This document shows positions 9,046 to 17,803 of a stretch of DNA of 63,812 bases, in pieces. Within the stretch, counting starts at the first letter, position 1, and each line of letters begins with the position of its first letter. The notes beneath the pieces are model-generated. The model searched no databases. It was not told where the DNA came from and was given only the letters and a program-made list of their open reading frames with translations. A program made the translations under genes and the position numbers. The stretch comes from Bacteroidota bacterium (GTDB lineage Bacteria; Bacteroidota; Bacteroidia; Chitinophagales; Chitinophagaceae): the NCBI GenBank assembly GCA_013285855.1, contig JABDGW010000004.1, forward strand, positions 1 to 63,812, given 5' to 3'.

Positions 9046-9873
9046 TTACCTGGAATACTCTTCCAGCATTTGTTTTTCTTTACTTGTAAGGCTATGCATT
9101 CCTTTCCTGTGAATTTTTTCAAGTATTCTATCTATTTCCTGTTGCTTGTTTGCTCTTTCTATATTGTACTTGTGATCAACAGTAATAGCATCTGAATGTT
9201 TCCTGAAAAAATAATTATCTATAAGCAAAATATGTGGTCTTGTAATGATCATATAAATAAAAAATACTGAAGGCAGCATAATGATTACAATTGCCCAGGT
9301 ATTATTGATTAATGCAGAAGGCTGTATAATAATGGCAATTAACAGTCCAACCAAAGCACCGCCTAAATGTGCATCATGACCAATATTATTTTTCCTTGAC
9401 CTGATGCCATAAATAGAATACAAAACATAGATAAGGCCAAACAGCCAGCCCGGAATAGAAATGGGCAGAAACAATAAACCAATATGCATGCCCGGGAATA
9501 AAGCTATTGATGCGAACATAACGCCTGTAACGCCTGCAGAAGCGCCAACAGAATCATAATCGCCATCATTGCGGTGAATGAAAAGTGAAAGCAGGTCACC
9601 GCCAATAAGACTTAAAAAATAAATAAGTAAAAATTTTACAGGCCCCAAATACAATTCAAGCGAGCCGCTGAAAAAGTATAAAGCAAGCATGTTGAAAATA
9701 AGGTGCATCCAGTTCACATGCAAAAAACCGGAAGTAACCATGCGCTTATAATCTTTATATAACAAAACTGCATCTACCCTGAACTTATATTTATTATAGA
9801 AAGTGCTGTTCTTAAATCCCTGGTAAGAAACAATTACGTTTACAAGTATTAATAGTAGTGAGATAATGCCCAT
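9046..9873 (-). CDS. Rhomboid-family intramembrane serine protease
   Basis: The protein has 275 residues and six predicted transmembrane helices in the first 215. The catalytic dyad is visible: S112 in VGASAGVTG and H169 in GHDAHLGG. The HxxxN-type helix MHLIFNMLALYFFSGSLE contains the conserved oxyanion region. The first helix starts directly at the N terminus (MGIISLLLILVNVIVS). A soluble charged tail (IERANKQQEIDRILEKIHRKG) has the Q/K-rich composition common in Bacteroidota rhomboids. It would cleave transmembrane segments of unknown client proteins. It converges with the carbonic anhydrase gene and is transcribed away from the YdeI-like gene at 9965. Confidence 0.93.
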   Translation of the reverse strand: MGIISLLLILVNVIVSYQGFKNSTFYNKYKFRVDAVLLYKDYKRMVTSGFLHVNWMHLIFNMLALYFFSGSLELYLGPVKFLLIYFLSLIGGDLLSLFIHRNDGDYDSVGASAGVTGVMFASIALFPGMHIGLLFLPISIPGWLFGLIYVLYSIYGIRSRKNNIGHDAHLGGALVGLLIAIIIQPSALINNTWAIVIIMLPSVFFIYMIITRPHILLIDNYFFRKHSDAITVDHKYNIERANKQQEIDRILEKIHRKGMHSLTSKEKQMLEEYSR

Positions 9874-9964
9874 TGCTGACTTCTTCTTATTGCAATGTAC
9901 AAAGTGAATGATTTTTAAAAAGCGTTTTTTAAAGTGTTTTTATAAATTTGTTTAAAACATTTTT

Positions 9965-10579
9965 ATGCCTGTCATTGATAAAAGAATTGATGCTTACATT
10001 GAAAAGAAAGCTGATTTCGCCAAACCAATTTTAAAGCATTTAAGAGAGTTGGTGCATAAAGCTTGTCCACAAACAGAAGAAACGATAAAATGGGGAATGC
10101 CTTTTTTTGATTATAAAGGAAGTGTTTTATGTGCAATGTCGGCGTTTAAAGAGCATTGTTCATTTATGTTTTGGAAAGCAAAACTGATGAAAGATCCGGA
10201 AGGTATTTTGCAAGTTGCTGAAAGACATGCTATGGGAAATTTCGACCGTATCACTTCGCTAAAAGATTTGCCTTCAGACAAAATATTGACTGCATACATA
10301 AAAGAAGCCGCGAAGCTGAATGAAGACAACATAAAACTTCCGGCGAGGAAAAAAACTGCTGTAAAGGAATTAGAAATGCCTGTTGATTTTGCTGCGGCTT
10401 TAAAAAAGAATAAACAAGCGCAAACTGTTTTTGAAAAATTTCCTCCAGGTAAAAAGAAAGATTATATAGAATGGATAACAGAAGCAAAAACGGAATCCAC
10501 GAAAATTAAACGTATAGAAACCGCCGTTGAATGGATTGCTGAAGGAAAGGCAAGACATTGGAAGTATGAAAAATGCTGA
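9965..10579 (+). CDS. YdeI/OmpD-associated-type protein with DUF1801 fold
   Basis: The 204-residue cytoplasmic protein has two parts. Residues 1-115 match DUF1801 (frataxin-like fold), with EETIKWGMPFFDYKGSVLCAMSAFKEHCSFMFWK. Residues 135-204 match the YdeI/OmpD-associated helical domain, with MPVDFAAALKKNKQAQTVFEKFPPGKKKDYIEWI and the tail RIETAVEWIAEGKARHWKY. The role is not established; related proteins have been linked to envelope or peptide stress. The gene ends one base before the convergent response-regulator stop at 10581. A single-domain DUF1801 relative is encoded at 43318. Confidence 0.88.
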   Translation: MPVIDKRIDAYIEKKADFAKPILKHLRELVHKACPQTEETIKWGMPFFDYKGSVLCAMSAFKEHCSFMFWKAKLMKDPEGILQVAERHAMGNFDRITSLKDLPSDKILTAYIKEAAKLNEDNIKLPARKKTAVKELEMPVDFAAALKKNKQAQTVFEKFPPGKKKDYIEWITEAKTESTKIKRIETAVEWIAEGKARHWKYEKC

Positions 10580-10580
10580 A

Positions 10581-11333
10581 TCAATCTTTCTTTAATCCCA
10601 GGCGTTGCAGCAGCATATCTTTTTTTGCTTTAGATATCATTAATTTCTCGCCATTATCAATAACTACATAACCGCCATCGGAACGTATAAGATTAGTAAT
10701 ATGCTGCATATTAACTATAGTGGAATGATGAATGCGCTGAAAGATATCTGCGGGTAACATTTCTTCAACATCGCCCAGATTTTTTGAGATTAAAAACTTT
10801 TTATTGGAAGTTAATTGAATATTAGTGTAAGCGCCTTCTGCGTGGCAATATAAAATGTTTTCGGCTGCTATAAATTCATACCCTTCGCGCTGCGGAAAAG
10901 CAATCTTTTGTTGTTGTGCAGGCTGCCTTATATTATGCAGTAAATTTTCAATATTGACGCTACCCTCTGAAGCAAGAATTTTTTCTTCCGCTTTTTTTAC
11001 TGCAATTTTTAAATCATTCGCATCAACAGGTTTTAATAAATAATCAACAGCACTTATGCGAAAAGCTTTTGCTGCAAACTTATCGTAAGCAGTTGTAAAG
11101 ATGATGCAGAAATCAATGTGGTCAAGCATTTCCAGCATTTCAAATCCATTCATCCATGGCATTTCCACATCAAGAAAAATAAGGCGGGGCTTATATTTTT
11201 TTATGGCAAGTATTCCTTCTTTTCCTGATAAACATGTTGCTGAAATTTCAACATTGCCGCAATATTTATTAAGGTCAGCTTTAAGTGCATCAATACAATT
11301 CTGCTCATCATCTATTATTAATGATTTTATCAT
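10581..11333 (-). CDS. LytTR-family response regulator
   Basis: The 250-residue regulator has an N-terminal receiver domain (1-120) with acidic residues D8/D9, phosphoacceptor D55 in LIFLDVEMPWMNG, T80/T81 in FTTAYDKFA and K101 in DYLLKPVD. The C-terminal LytTR DNA-binding domain (about 145-245) has REGYEFIAAENILYCHAEGAYTNI and the FQRIHHSTIVNMQHI segment. It lies 149 bases downstream of the sensor kinase at 11483 on the same strand and is evidently its partner. Target genes are unknown; the beta-helix lipoprotein at 15075 lies on the other side of the kinase. Confidence 0.95.
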   Translation of the reverse strand: MIKSLIIDDEQNCIDALKADLNKYCGNVEISATCLSGKEGILAIKKYKPRLIFLDVEMPWMNGFEMLEMLDHIDFCIIFTTAYDKFAAKAFRISAVDYLLKPVDANDLKIAVKKAEEKILASEGSVNIENLLHNIRQPAQQQKIAFPQREGYEFIAAENILYCHAEGAYTNIQLTSNKKFLISKNLGDVEEMLPADIFQRIHHSTIVNMQHITNLIRSDGGYVVIDNGEKLMISKAKKDMLLQRLGLKKD

Positions 11334-11482
11334 CTGATCGCGAAAATATTTTTATGAAGAATTGAAAAGCTTCAGCTTTTAAAATTAAGCAACTCTTTTT
11401 TCAATTATGCATGTAAGCTTTTAGTTAACGGGTTTGATTTGATAATTTTTAGAAATAAGTTCATAAACGGTGAAACAAACTA

Positions 11483-14400
11483 TCAATATTCAGAAAAACT
11501 AATAATAACTTTCGTTCCGATGGGCTTAACGCTTCCATCTTTTTTATCAACTATTTCAATAGTTGCATTTCTTTCGTTCAATATATTATCTAAGTCAAGG
11601 CGTGCCTGTGTTAAGTGTTCTCCTTTGGATTGATGTGCAGCATCTGCGCTTAAAAATTTATTTTGTTTTGATACTTCTCTGCCAATTCCGTCATCATCAA
11701 TTATGCAGCAAATGGTATTATCGTTTTTGGCAACTGTTACTGTGACTGTTCCTTCTTCATTCTTGGGCATAATGCCATGCCAGATTGCGTTTTCAATAAA
11801 TGGTTGAATAATGAGTGCTGGAACCATTATGGATTTAAGATCGAGCGTTTCGTCAACATTAAACTGATAGTTGAATCTATTGCTGAAGCGCATGCTTTCG
11901 AGCTGGGTATATAAACGGCATGTTTCTATTTCATCATACAAACTAATTTCTCTCTTGTCTGAATTTTGAAATACAGTGCGTATAAGCTTTGAAAAAGTAG
12001 TTAGGTAAAGAATGGATTTTTCCTGGTCATTTTTTTGTATGAGAGATTTAATCGAATTCATGCAATTGAAAATGAAATGCGGGTTCATTTGTGCACGAAG
12101 GGCTTTGGCTTCTAACTCAAGCAATTCCTTTTCATAACCTGATTTCAGCCTTTCTTCTCTTCTTACAATACGCACTCTTACTTTAATAATAACATAAAAC
12201 AATCCTATTAATAACAACACCACTATTGTCCAAAACCACCATGTTTGCCACCACGGTGGAGTGATTATAATACTGATGTTTTTCTCCGCCCATATTCCAA
12301 TATTGTTAGATGCTCTTATTCTAAAAATATAATGGCCGGGAGGTACATTAAAATAAAAAGCTTTTTTTTCAGTTCCTGCATTTCTCCATGTTTTATCATA
12401 GTTCTGCAGCATAAAACGATATTGATTATTTTCGGGGTCGCTGTAATGCAATACAGCAAATTCAAAAGAAAAAATATTTTGCTTATAGTTTAAATCAATT
12501 TCCCTGGTTTGTGAAAGCGCAGTTTTTAATGGACTATTACTGCCTGGATTTATTAATTGTTCATCAATAAAAAAATCGGTTAAAGCTATTTGCGGTGGAG
12601 TAGCGTTTGCGGTTATACTTTCTGGAAAGAAATCGTAATAGCCATTTTGAGTTCCACATAAAATATTGCCTTTGGGACCCTTGAGGCTTTTTACGAAGTT
12701 GAGTAAATTGCTTTTTACGCCAAAGTATTTGCCATATATTACAAGACTGCTCCGGTTACCATTTACTTTTAGAATATTGACAGGGCAAAACAGCCAAAGA
12801 TTTTTTTGATTATCTTCTGTAATAGATTGCACATTTTTAATTTGCACTCCTGTATTCGGATCAATGAAAGGAGTAAATTTTTTTGTTGAACTATTATATG
12901 AAAAAATTCCGTTGCTTGTACTTATCCAAACAATTCCTTTTGCATCCTGAAACAGGCTTGATATATTGGAACCTTTAAAATAATGAGCAAAAACTCCTGT
13001 TTGCTTGTTTAATACATTTACTCCGCCAAAACTTCCATTACCAATCCATAATTGATCGCTTTTGTCATTCAATAAGCATTGAATTGCATTGTCGCTAAGA
13101 CTATTTGTATCTTTAGAACTATGTTGATAATGAGTGAACCTTTCGGTTTTTGTGTCCATTTTATCCAACCCGTCAAAAGTACCCAGCCACAAGTTTTGAT
13201 CTTTATCTAAAAGAATAGTGATAACCGTATTATTAATGAGGCTGTTTTTATTTTTAGGATCATGCTGAAAACGCTTAAATTTTCCTGTAGCCTGATCAAA
13301 ATGATTGAAACCTCCGCCATAGGTTGATACCCATAGCTTGCCATTTTGATCTTTGCAAATCATATCAACGTAAGTGTTACTTATGCTGTTTTTATTCAAG
13401 GAATCATAAACATATCTTTTTTTAATTGTATCGCCTTTTGCAGTTAAAACAAGACCATTGCTTGAGCCTATCCAGATTCCAGCGGAATCCTCGTATATGC
13501 ATCCTGCATCGTCATTGCCTAACTCATAAAAGGGGAAATTTTCATGCAGCGGATCAACGCGAAATAAATTTCCTATTAGAGTACTGATCCAAAGAACACC
13601 ATCCCGCGAAGCATATGCCCACCAGCCACTATAATCATTAAAACCCGTTAATGAATCACCCCATCCATAAAATGTTGCTTCACCAGTGTTAGGGTTATAG
13701 CGATTAAGGCCACCTGAAATTGTACCAATCCATAAAGCACCTGTTGCGTCTTCAGTTATAAACGTTATATGATCATTACACCACGGGAAAATATTTCTTA
13801 CAGGCGGCCTGCTTAATTTTTGCGGATTGAGCGAATCGTATGGATGCCTCGTAAAGCTCCCTGTTGCACGATCCATTGAGTGCAGTCCATCACCTGCGGT
13901 ACCCACCCAAAAATTTCCATGCCTGTCTTCATAAATAGCACGTACTCTATTATCAACCAGGCTATGAGAGTTGTTTGGGTCATGCATGTAACGGATAAAC
14001 TTTCCCGTTTTCCTGTCTAATCTATTTAAGCCTCCTTCGTTAGGCACCACTCCTTTATCATTAATAAAGGGGCTCCCTGTTCCAACCCATATTGTTCCTT
14101 CTCTGTCTTCATATAATGCTCTTACATGATTGTTGCTAAGGCTTGTTGAATCGTTTTCGATATGACTAAAACGCCGGAATTTTCCAGTCTTTATATTTAG
14201 CAGGTCAAGCCCTCCATAAGTACCTATCCATATATTTTTTTCATGGTCTTCCAGGATAGCTGTAACGGTATCATTTATAAGGCTTGTTTTATCTCCGGGT
14301 ATATTATTGAAATGCGTAAATACATTATTGATTGGATCAAACCTGTCAAGTCCATAACCATGCATGCCAGCCCATATCATTCCTTTAGAATCAGCATATA

Positions 14401-14662
14401 TACATTCAATCCTGTTGTTTGCAAGCGAATTTTTATTAAAAGGATCATACACATAATGGGTTACTTTGAAACCATCATATCGGTTTAGGCCCTGGTTTGA
14501 TGCAAACCACATATATCCCTGCGGATCCTGAGTAATTCCGGTAATTAGTTTCCACGGAATGTCTTCAGGCGGCGGCACAAGATGAAAGATAAGCTGCTGA
14601 GACCATAACAGGTTTGTATGCAGAACAAATAAAAAGATAATGGTAGGGCGATAATTGCGCAT
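11483..14662 (-). CDS. Periplasmic-propeller sensor histidine kinase (LytS-type)
   Basis: The 1,059-residue membrane kinase has a signal peptide (MRNYRPTIIFLFVLHTNLLWS). About a dozen two-component-regulator propeller repeats follow (DPQGYMWFASNQGLNRYDG, DHEKNIWIGTYGGLDLLN and similar). A Y_Y_Y domain lies at about 700-785, and one transmembrane helix (WWFWTIVVLLLIGLFYVIIK) follows it. The His_kinase domain has the phosphoacceptor H862 in AQMNPHFIFNCMNSIKSLI, an N box in IQPFIENAIWHGI and the ATP lid DDDGIGR. The propeller probably senses a periplasmic ligand, as in hybrid two-component glycan sensors. There is no fused receiver or AraC domain, so output passes through the LytTR regulator just downstream. 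Confidence 0.95.
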   Translation of the reverse strand: MRNYRPTIIFLFVLHTNLLWSQQLIFHLVPPPEDIPWKLITGITQDPQGYMWFASNQGLNRYDGFKVTHYVYDPFNKNSLANNRIECIYADSKGMIWAGMHGYGLDRFDPINNVFTHFNNIPGDKTSLINDTVTAILEDHEKNIWIGTYGGLDLLNIKTGKFRRFSHIENDSTSLSNNHVRALYEDREGTIWVGTGSPFINDKGVVPNEGGLNRLDRKTGKFIRYMHDPNNSHSLVDNRVRAIYEDRHGNFWVGTAGDGLHSMDRATGSFTRHPYDSLNPQKLSRPPVRNIFPWCNDHITFITEDATGALWIGTISGGLNRYNPNTGEATFYGWGDSLTGFNDYSGWWAYASRDGVLWISTLIGNLFRVDPLHENFPFYELGNDDAGCIYEDSAGIWIGSSNGLVLTAKGDTIKKRYVYDSLNKNSISNTYVDMICKDQNGKLWVSTYGGGFNHFDQATGKFKRFQHDPKNKNSLINNTVITILLDKDQNLWLGTFDGLDKMDTKTERFTHYQHSSKDTNSLSDNAIQCLLNDKSDQLWIGNGSFGGVNVLNKQTGVFAHYFKGSNISSLFQDAKGIVWISTSNGIFSYNSSTKKFTPFIDPNTGVQIKNVQSITEDNQKNLWLFCPVNILKVNGNRSSLVIYGKYFGVKSNLLNFVKSLKGPKGNILCGTQNGYYDFFPESITANATPPQIALTDFFIDEQLINPGSNSPLKTALSQTREIDLNYKQNIFSFEFAVLHYSDPENNQYRFMLQNYDKTWRNAGTEKKAFYFNVPPGHYIFRIRASNNIGIWAEKNISIIITPPWWQTWWFWTIVVLLLIGLFYVIIKVRVRIVRREERLKSGYEKELLELEAKALRAQMNPHFIFNCMNSIKSLIQKNDQEKSILYLTTFSKLIRTVFQNSDKREISLYDEIETCRLYTQLESMRFSNRFNYQFNVDETLDLKSIMVPALIIQPFIENAIWHGIMPKNEEGTVTVTVAKNDNTICCIIDDDGIGREVSKQNKFLSADAAHQSKGEHLTQARLDLDNILNERNATIEIVDKKDGSVKPIGTKVIISFSEY

Positions 14663-14934
14663 ACAGAACTTTTTATTGCAATTACAAAATAACCAAATGG
14701 AAATTACTTAATATTCCGATATTATAGTGAAGTATTGAATTGTTTACAGGCTAAAACAATAAAAGAATCTACTTGCGAAGATGCAGAGTTATAGTTTTAG
14801 AATATCTCAAAAACTTTGTTTATCCTAAATGTAATAATTAGTTTTTTCAATTGAGTATATAATTTAATAATTCCCGCTTCCCAGTTCATAACCAGTCTTT
14901 ACATTAAAACTGTTTGAATAATCTGCCCGGTAAA

Positions 14935-14962
14935 ACCTGATTAGTCAAATACTAATTCAGGT
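14935..14962. other. Inverted repeat in a 412-base gene-free spacer
   Basis: The spacer 14663-15074 between the divergent kinase and beta-helix genes holds no convincing ORF. It contains ACCTGATTAGT (14935-14945), a CAAAT loop and ACTAATTCAGGT (14951-14962). The arms pair except for one bulged base. There is no T tract after it and it sits about 110 bases before the ATG at 15075. A regulator site or leader structure is more likely than a terminator. Confidence 0.4.
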
Positions 14963-15063
14963 GTTCTATCTATTAAATACCCCTTGATATGTAGTTGTAT
15001 AAAAAATAAGTTTACAGCATTGTTTAATAACATCACATAGTTATTCATTCACTTAAATAAAAC

Positions 15064-15070
15064 AAGGAGG
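15064..15070 (+). promoter_or_regulatory. Strong Shine-Dalgarno sequence (AAGGAGG)
   Basis: A full AAGGAGG lies four bases before the ATG of the beta-helix lipoprotein. Most genes in this window have no recognisable purine-rich site, which is typical of Bacteroidota. The consensus site here suggests unusually strong initiation and fixes the start. Confidence 0.65.
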
Positions 15071-15074
15071 CTTT

Positions 15075-16232
15075 ATGAAAAACACCAAATTTTACTTACC
15101 ATTATGTTCATTATCTATTGCAGCTCTAATATTTTTTAACAGTTGCAAAAAAGAATCAGCGCCCGTACAATCCCAACTGGATGCTCAATCCGAAGATCAG
15201 TTAACAGCAAAATGGGGTAAGCCTGATATTACAGTTCATAATGGTGAATCTATCCAGGCAGCTGTAGATAAAGCAAAGAAAGGAACAACCATTTTTATTG
15301 AACCCGGTATTTATAAAGAAGCAATTGTAGTTTCAAAGCCCGGAATAAAATTAATTGGAAAAATTTCCTTTAAAGGCGATGAAGTTGTTATTAAAAATCC
15401 CGGTGATGAGGAAGACGGAATTTCAGTTACTGGCCAGGGCGATGGATTTACGCTGGCAAACGTAACTGTAAAAAATTTTGAAGACAATGGTGTTCTGCTT
15501 GATAGCGTTGACAATTTCACTATCTCAGCGGTTAAATCTATCAACAACAAAGAGTACGGAATTTTTCCTGTACATTCCAATCATGGTGTAATTGAATTTT
15601 GTACTGTTACCGGCTCTTCCGATACAGGAATTTATGTAGGGCAATCATCAGATGTAAAGATGCAGTTTAATACAGCCTATGGAAATGTAAATGGCCTGGA
15701 AATAGAAAACTCTTCAAATGTAACTGCTGCATATAATAACAGCTATGATAATGTTGCCGGAATTTTAGTAGATGTGTTACCGGGAAAAGATATAAAAACC
15801 TGCTCAAACATATCGGTGCGGTTCAACAACTGTAATAATAATAACCACGTAAATTTTGGTGATACTGCAGAATTGGAATCATCTATTCCAACAGGCATAG
15901 GCATATTGGTGCTTGGGGCAGATCAAACCAATATTGAAAACAACATTGTAACCGGCAATGGTTTTACAGGTGTAGTAGTTTTCAGTACTTTGGTGTTATC
16001 AGTAATTGCCAATGTTCCGCCAGATGAAATTTTAAAAGATATAGAACCAAATCCTGATGGGGATAGAATTACAAGAAATTATTTTCACAATAATGGGTTT
16101 AATCCGCCTGTAATTCCGGGTTTGGATTTGCCGGGAGTTGACCTGCTTTGGGATGGCTCCGGAAAAGACGATTGCTGGAGCAGTAATATTTTTCAAACAT
16201 CTGCTCCTTCACCATTGCCTTCATGCAACTGA
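15075..16232 (+). CDS. Parallel beta-helix repeat lipoprotein
   Basis: The 385-residue protein has a lipoprotein signal (MKNTKFYLPLCSLSIAALIF followed by FNSC, lipid on the Cys). After a short linker, from about residue 55 it shows right-handed parallel beta-helix (NosD/pectate-lyase-like) repeats: SIQAAVDKAKKGTTIFIEPG, then many turns of the type NFEDNGVLLDSVDNFTI, GIYVGQSSDVKM and GLEIENSSNVTAAYNNSYDN. No catalytic residues of a known lyase are evident. It is likely a surface or periplasmic polysaccharide-binding or -modifying protein. Translation starts from a consensus Shine-Dalgarno, and a strong hairpin terminator follows, so it appears monocistronic. It diverges from the sensor kinase gene. 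Confidence 0.85.
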   Translation: MKNTKFYLPLCSLSIAALIFFNSCKKESAPVQSQLDAQSEDQLTAKWGKPDITVHNGESIQAAVDKAKKGTTIFIEPGIYKEAIVVSKPGIKLIGKISFKGDEVVIKNPGDEEDGISVTGQGDGFTLANVTVKNFEDNGVLLDSVDNFTISAVKSINNKEYGIFPVHSNHGVIEFCTVTGSSDTGIYVGQSSDVKMQFNTAYGNVNGLEIENSSNVTAAYNNSYDNVAGILVDVLPGKDIKTCSNISVRFNNCNNNNHVNFGDTAELESSIPTGIGILVLGADQTNIENNIVTGNGFTGVVVFSTLVLSVIANVPPDEILKDIEPNPDGDRITRNYFHNNGFNPPVIPGLDLPGVDLLWDGSGKDDCWSSNIFQTSAPSPLPSCN

Positions 16233-16268
16233 TTTGTTTGCAGAAAAGATAATTTAAATCGAATAGTA

Positions 16269-16298
16269 AAAGGAGGCATTTGTATAAATGCCTCCTTT
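16269..16298 (+). terminator. Rho-independent-type hairpin after the beta-helix gene
   Basis: The arms AAAGGAGGCATTT (16269-16281) and AAATGCCTCCTTT (16286-16298) pair perfectly over 13 bp around a GTAT loop. The hairpin lies 36 bases after the lipoprotein stop and is followed by AATATC without a long T run. The ATG at 16288 lies inside the stem and is not a credible start for the next gene. Confidence 0.82.
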
Positions 16299-16350
16299 AA
16301 TATCAAATGATTTACGAATAACAGTTAAATTGTATAATAAAACCAAACAA

Positions 16351-16863
16351 ATGAAAACACTTATTTTTCTTTTTCTGATTGCTTATAGTTGTAGTGTGGC
16401 TGCTCAAAAATCAGTATTTATAAGGGTGTATAATTTAGCAGGCTACAAGATTATGAAAGGCAAATTTGCAGGCACAACGGACAGTGCTGTGTTGATTTAT
16501 AAAGACACTGGAATTGTAGCTATTTCATTTACTTCTATCGGCTATATTAAAACAAAAAGAAGTTTAGGACATAATATGGCAATATGCGCTGTAGTTGGTG
16601 CGGTGCCATTAGCGATTGCAGGTGCTGCCGAAGGAGAACCGGCTGTAAATGATGGTACTTTAGAAGGTGATTTGCATGATGCCCTTAACCCTACTCCTGC
16701 AGAAGGCGGAGTATCGGGTCTCTTTGTAGGAGGAGTTCTTGGCGCTGCTACAGGTGCAGCCATAACCGCATTTACAAAACACACAATTTTTACAATCAAC
16801 GGTAACCTAAATAATTGGTATGAACAAAAGAAAAAGCTTGATCTGATGCCTGCAGGCAAATAG
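16351..16863 (+). CDS. Hypothetical secreted glycine-rich protein
   Basis: The 170-residue protein starts at the ATG at 16351 with a clear signal peptide (MKTLIFLFLIAYSCSVAA, then QKS). An in-frame ATG at 16288 lies within the preceding terminator and is rejected. The central part has Ala/Gly-rich hydrophobic segments (ICAVVGAVPLAIAGAAEGEP and GLFVGGVLGAATGAAITAF), resembling the glycine-zipper-like segments of small outer-membrane or periplasmic proteins. The ends are beta-rich. I do not recognise a named family. Function is unknown; it appears to be transcribed alone. Confidence 0.7.
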   Translation: MKTLIFLFLIAYSCSVAAQKSVFIRVYNLAGYKIMKGKFAGTTDSAVLIYKDTGIVAISFTSIGYIKTKRSLGHNMAICAVVGAVPLAIAGAAEGEPAVNDGTLEGDLHDALNPTPAEGGVSGLFVGGVLGAATGAAITAFTKHTIFTINGNLNNWYEQKKKLDLMPAGK

Positions 16864-16901
16864 CTGTTGTCCTGGCAAAATTTCTTAACGACAAACTTGA
16901 T

Positions 16902-16982
16902 ATGGTTCCCGACCCAGTACATACTACATTGCCACAACAAATAAATGCATTTGATACTGCGAACGTAGATATTAGTTATTAA
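16902..16982 (+). other. Possible gene-tail fragment in the spacer before ruvA
   Basis: The 321-base spacer 16864-17184 has no intact gene. One frame reads MVPDPVHTTLPQQINAF and ends NVDISY before TAA, with protein-like composition continuing upstream of the ATG (KFLNDKLD). It may be the tail of a lost gene. The family is not recognised, and chance cannot be excluded. Confidence 0.15.
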
Positions 16983-17166
16983 AATTTAAATAAGTTTTTA
17001 CAGGTTGCATTTAAAGTATCATTCAAAATAAAATCCAAATAAAATCCTGCAGCTTTCTATATTTTTTTTAAACGAATAAGGAAACTGGATATTTAAACAA
17101 TCGAACATTCAAAATCAAACAAAATTTCTTTTCTTTTAAAATAACATTCAATATACATGAAAACCA

Positions 17167-17174
17167 TATTTTTG
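17167..17174 (+). promoter_or_regulatory. Candidate -7 box (TATTTTTG) for ruvA-sprA
   Basis: TATTTTTG matches TAnnTTTG and lies ten bases before the ruvA ATG. No clear TTG is seen at the expected -33 position. If it is used, the leader would be only a few bases long. Confidence 0.4.
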
Positions 17175-17184
17175 ACCCCATTGT

Positions 17185-17766
17185 ATGATTGCATTTGTAA
17201 GCGGAAAATTTGTTACCAGGTTGCCTTCGCAGGTAATAGTTGACGTAAACGGCGTTGGGTATGATCTGCAGATTAGCCTGAACACTTATTCAGCCATCAG
17301 CAATAAAGAAAGTGGAAAGCTTTTTACTTACCTGCATATTACCGAGAATGCACATACATTATATGGTTTTTCTGATTTGGAAGAAAAGGAGTTGTTCCTG
17401 CAATTAATAAGTATTTCCGGCGTTGGTGCATCTACAGCAAGAATGATGTTAAGCGGATTGAAGCCTGACGAAATAATCAAATCAATTGTAAACAATAACA
17501 CCAAACAGTTAGAAAGCATTAAAGGTATTGGCCGAAAAACAGCAGAAAGAATTGTGCTTGAATTAAAAGATAAATTAGGCCGCCTGCAAACCAGCCAGCC
17601 AAATTCTGCGTATTCACTAAATACGGTTGAATCAGATGCTCTGAATGCCCTCATAGCTTTAGGAATTCAAAAAAATATTGCTGAAACAGCCATAAAAAAA
17701 GTATTTTCAACCGCCAATAATTCTTCAGTTGAAAACATTATTAAACTTGCATTAAAAAATCTATAG
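17185..17766 (+). CDS. ruvA: Holliday junction branch migration protein RuvA
   Basis: The 193-residue protein matches RuvA throughout. It has an OB-fold N-terminal domain (MIAFVSGKFV, VIVDVNGVGYDLQISLNT, LYGFSDLEEKELFLQLISISGVG) and two helix-hairpin-helix motifs (SGVGASTARMMLSGL and IKGIGRKTAERIVLELKDKLG). A C-terminal RuvB-binding domain (ALNALIALGIQKNIAETAI) follows. It binds four-way junctions as a tetramer and loads RuvB during recombinational repair. sprA begins 38 bases after its stop; ruvA next to sprA is a recurring arrangement in Bacteroidota. ruvB and ruvC are not in the window. Confidence 0.98.
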   Translation: MIAFVSGKFVTRLPSQVIVDVNGVGYDLQISLNTYSAISNKESGKLFTYLHITENAHTLYGFSDLEEKELFLQLISISGVGASTARMMLSGLKPDEIIKSIVNNNTKQLESIKGIGRKTAERIVLELKDKLGRLQTSQPNSAYSLNTVESDALNALIALGIQKNIAETAIKKVFSTANNSSVENIIKLALKNL

Positions 17767-17803
17767 CTTATCGAGCAAAGTTCTACCTAACCAGCTTAAG
17801 AAA

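Noticed and set aside
16288-16350. Upstream ATG for the secreted protein at 16351
   Set aside because: The codon lies in the stem of a perfect terminator hairpin and would bury the signal peptide.
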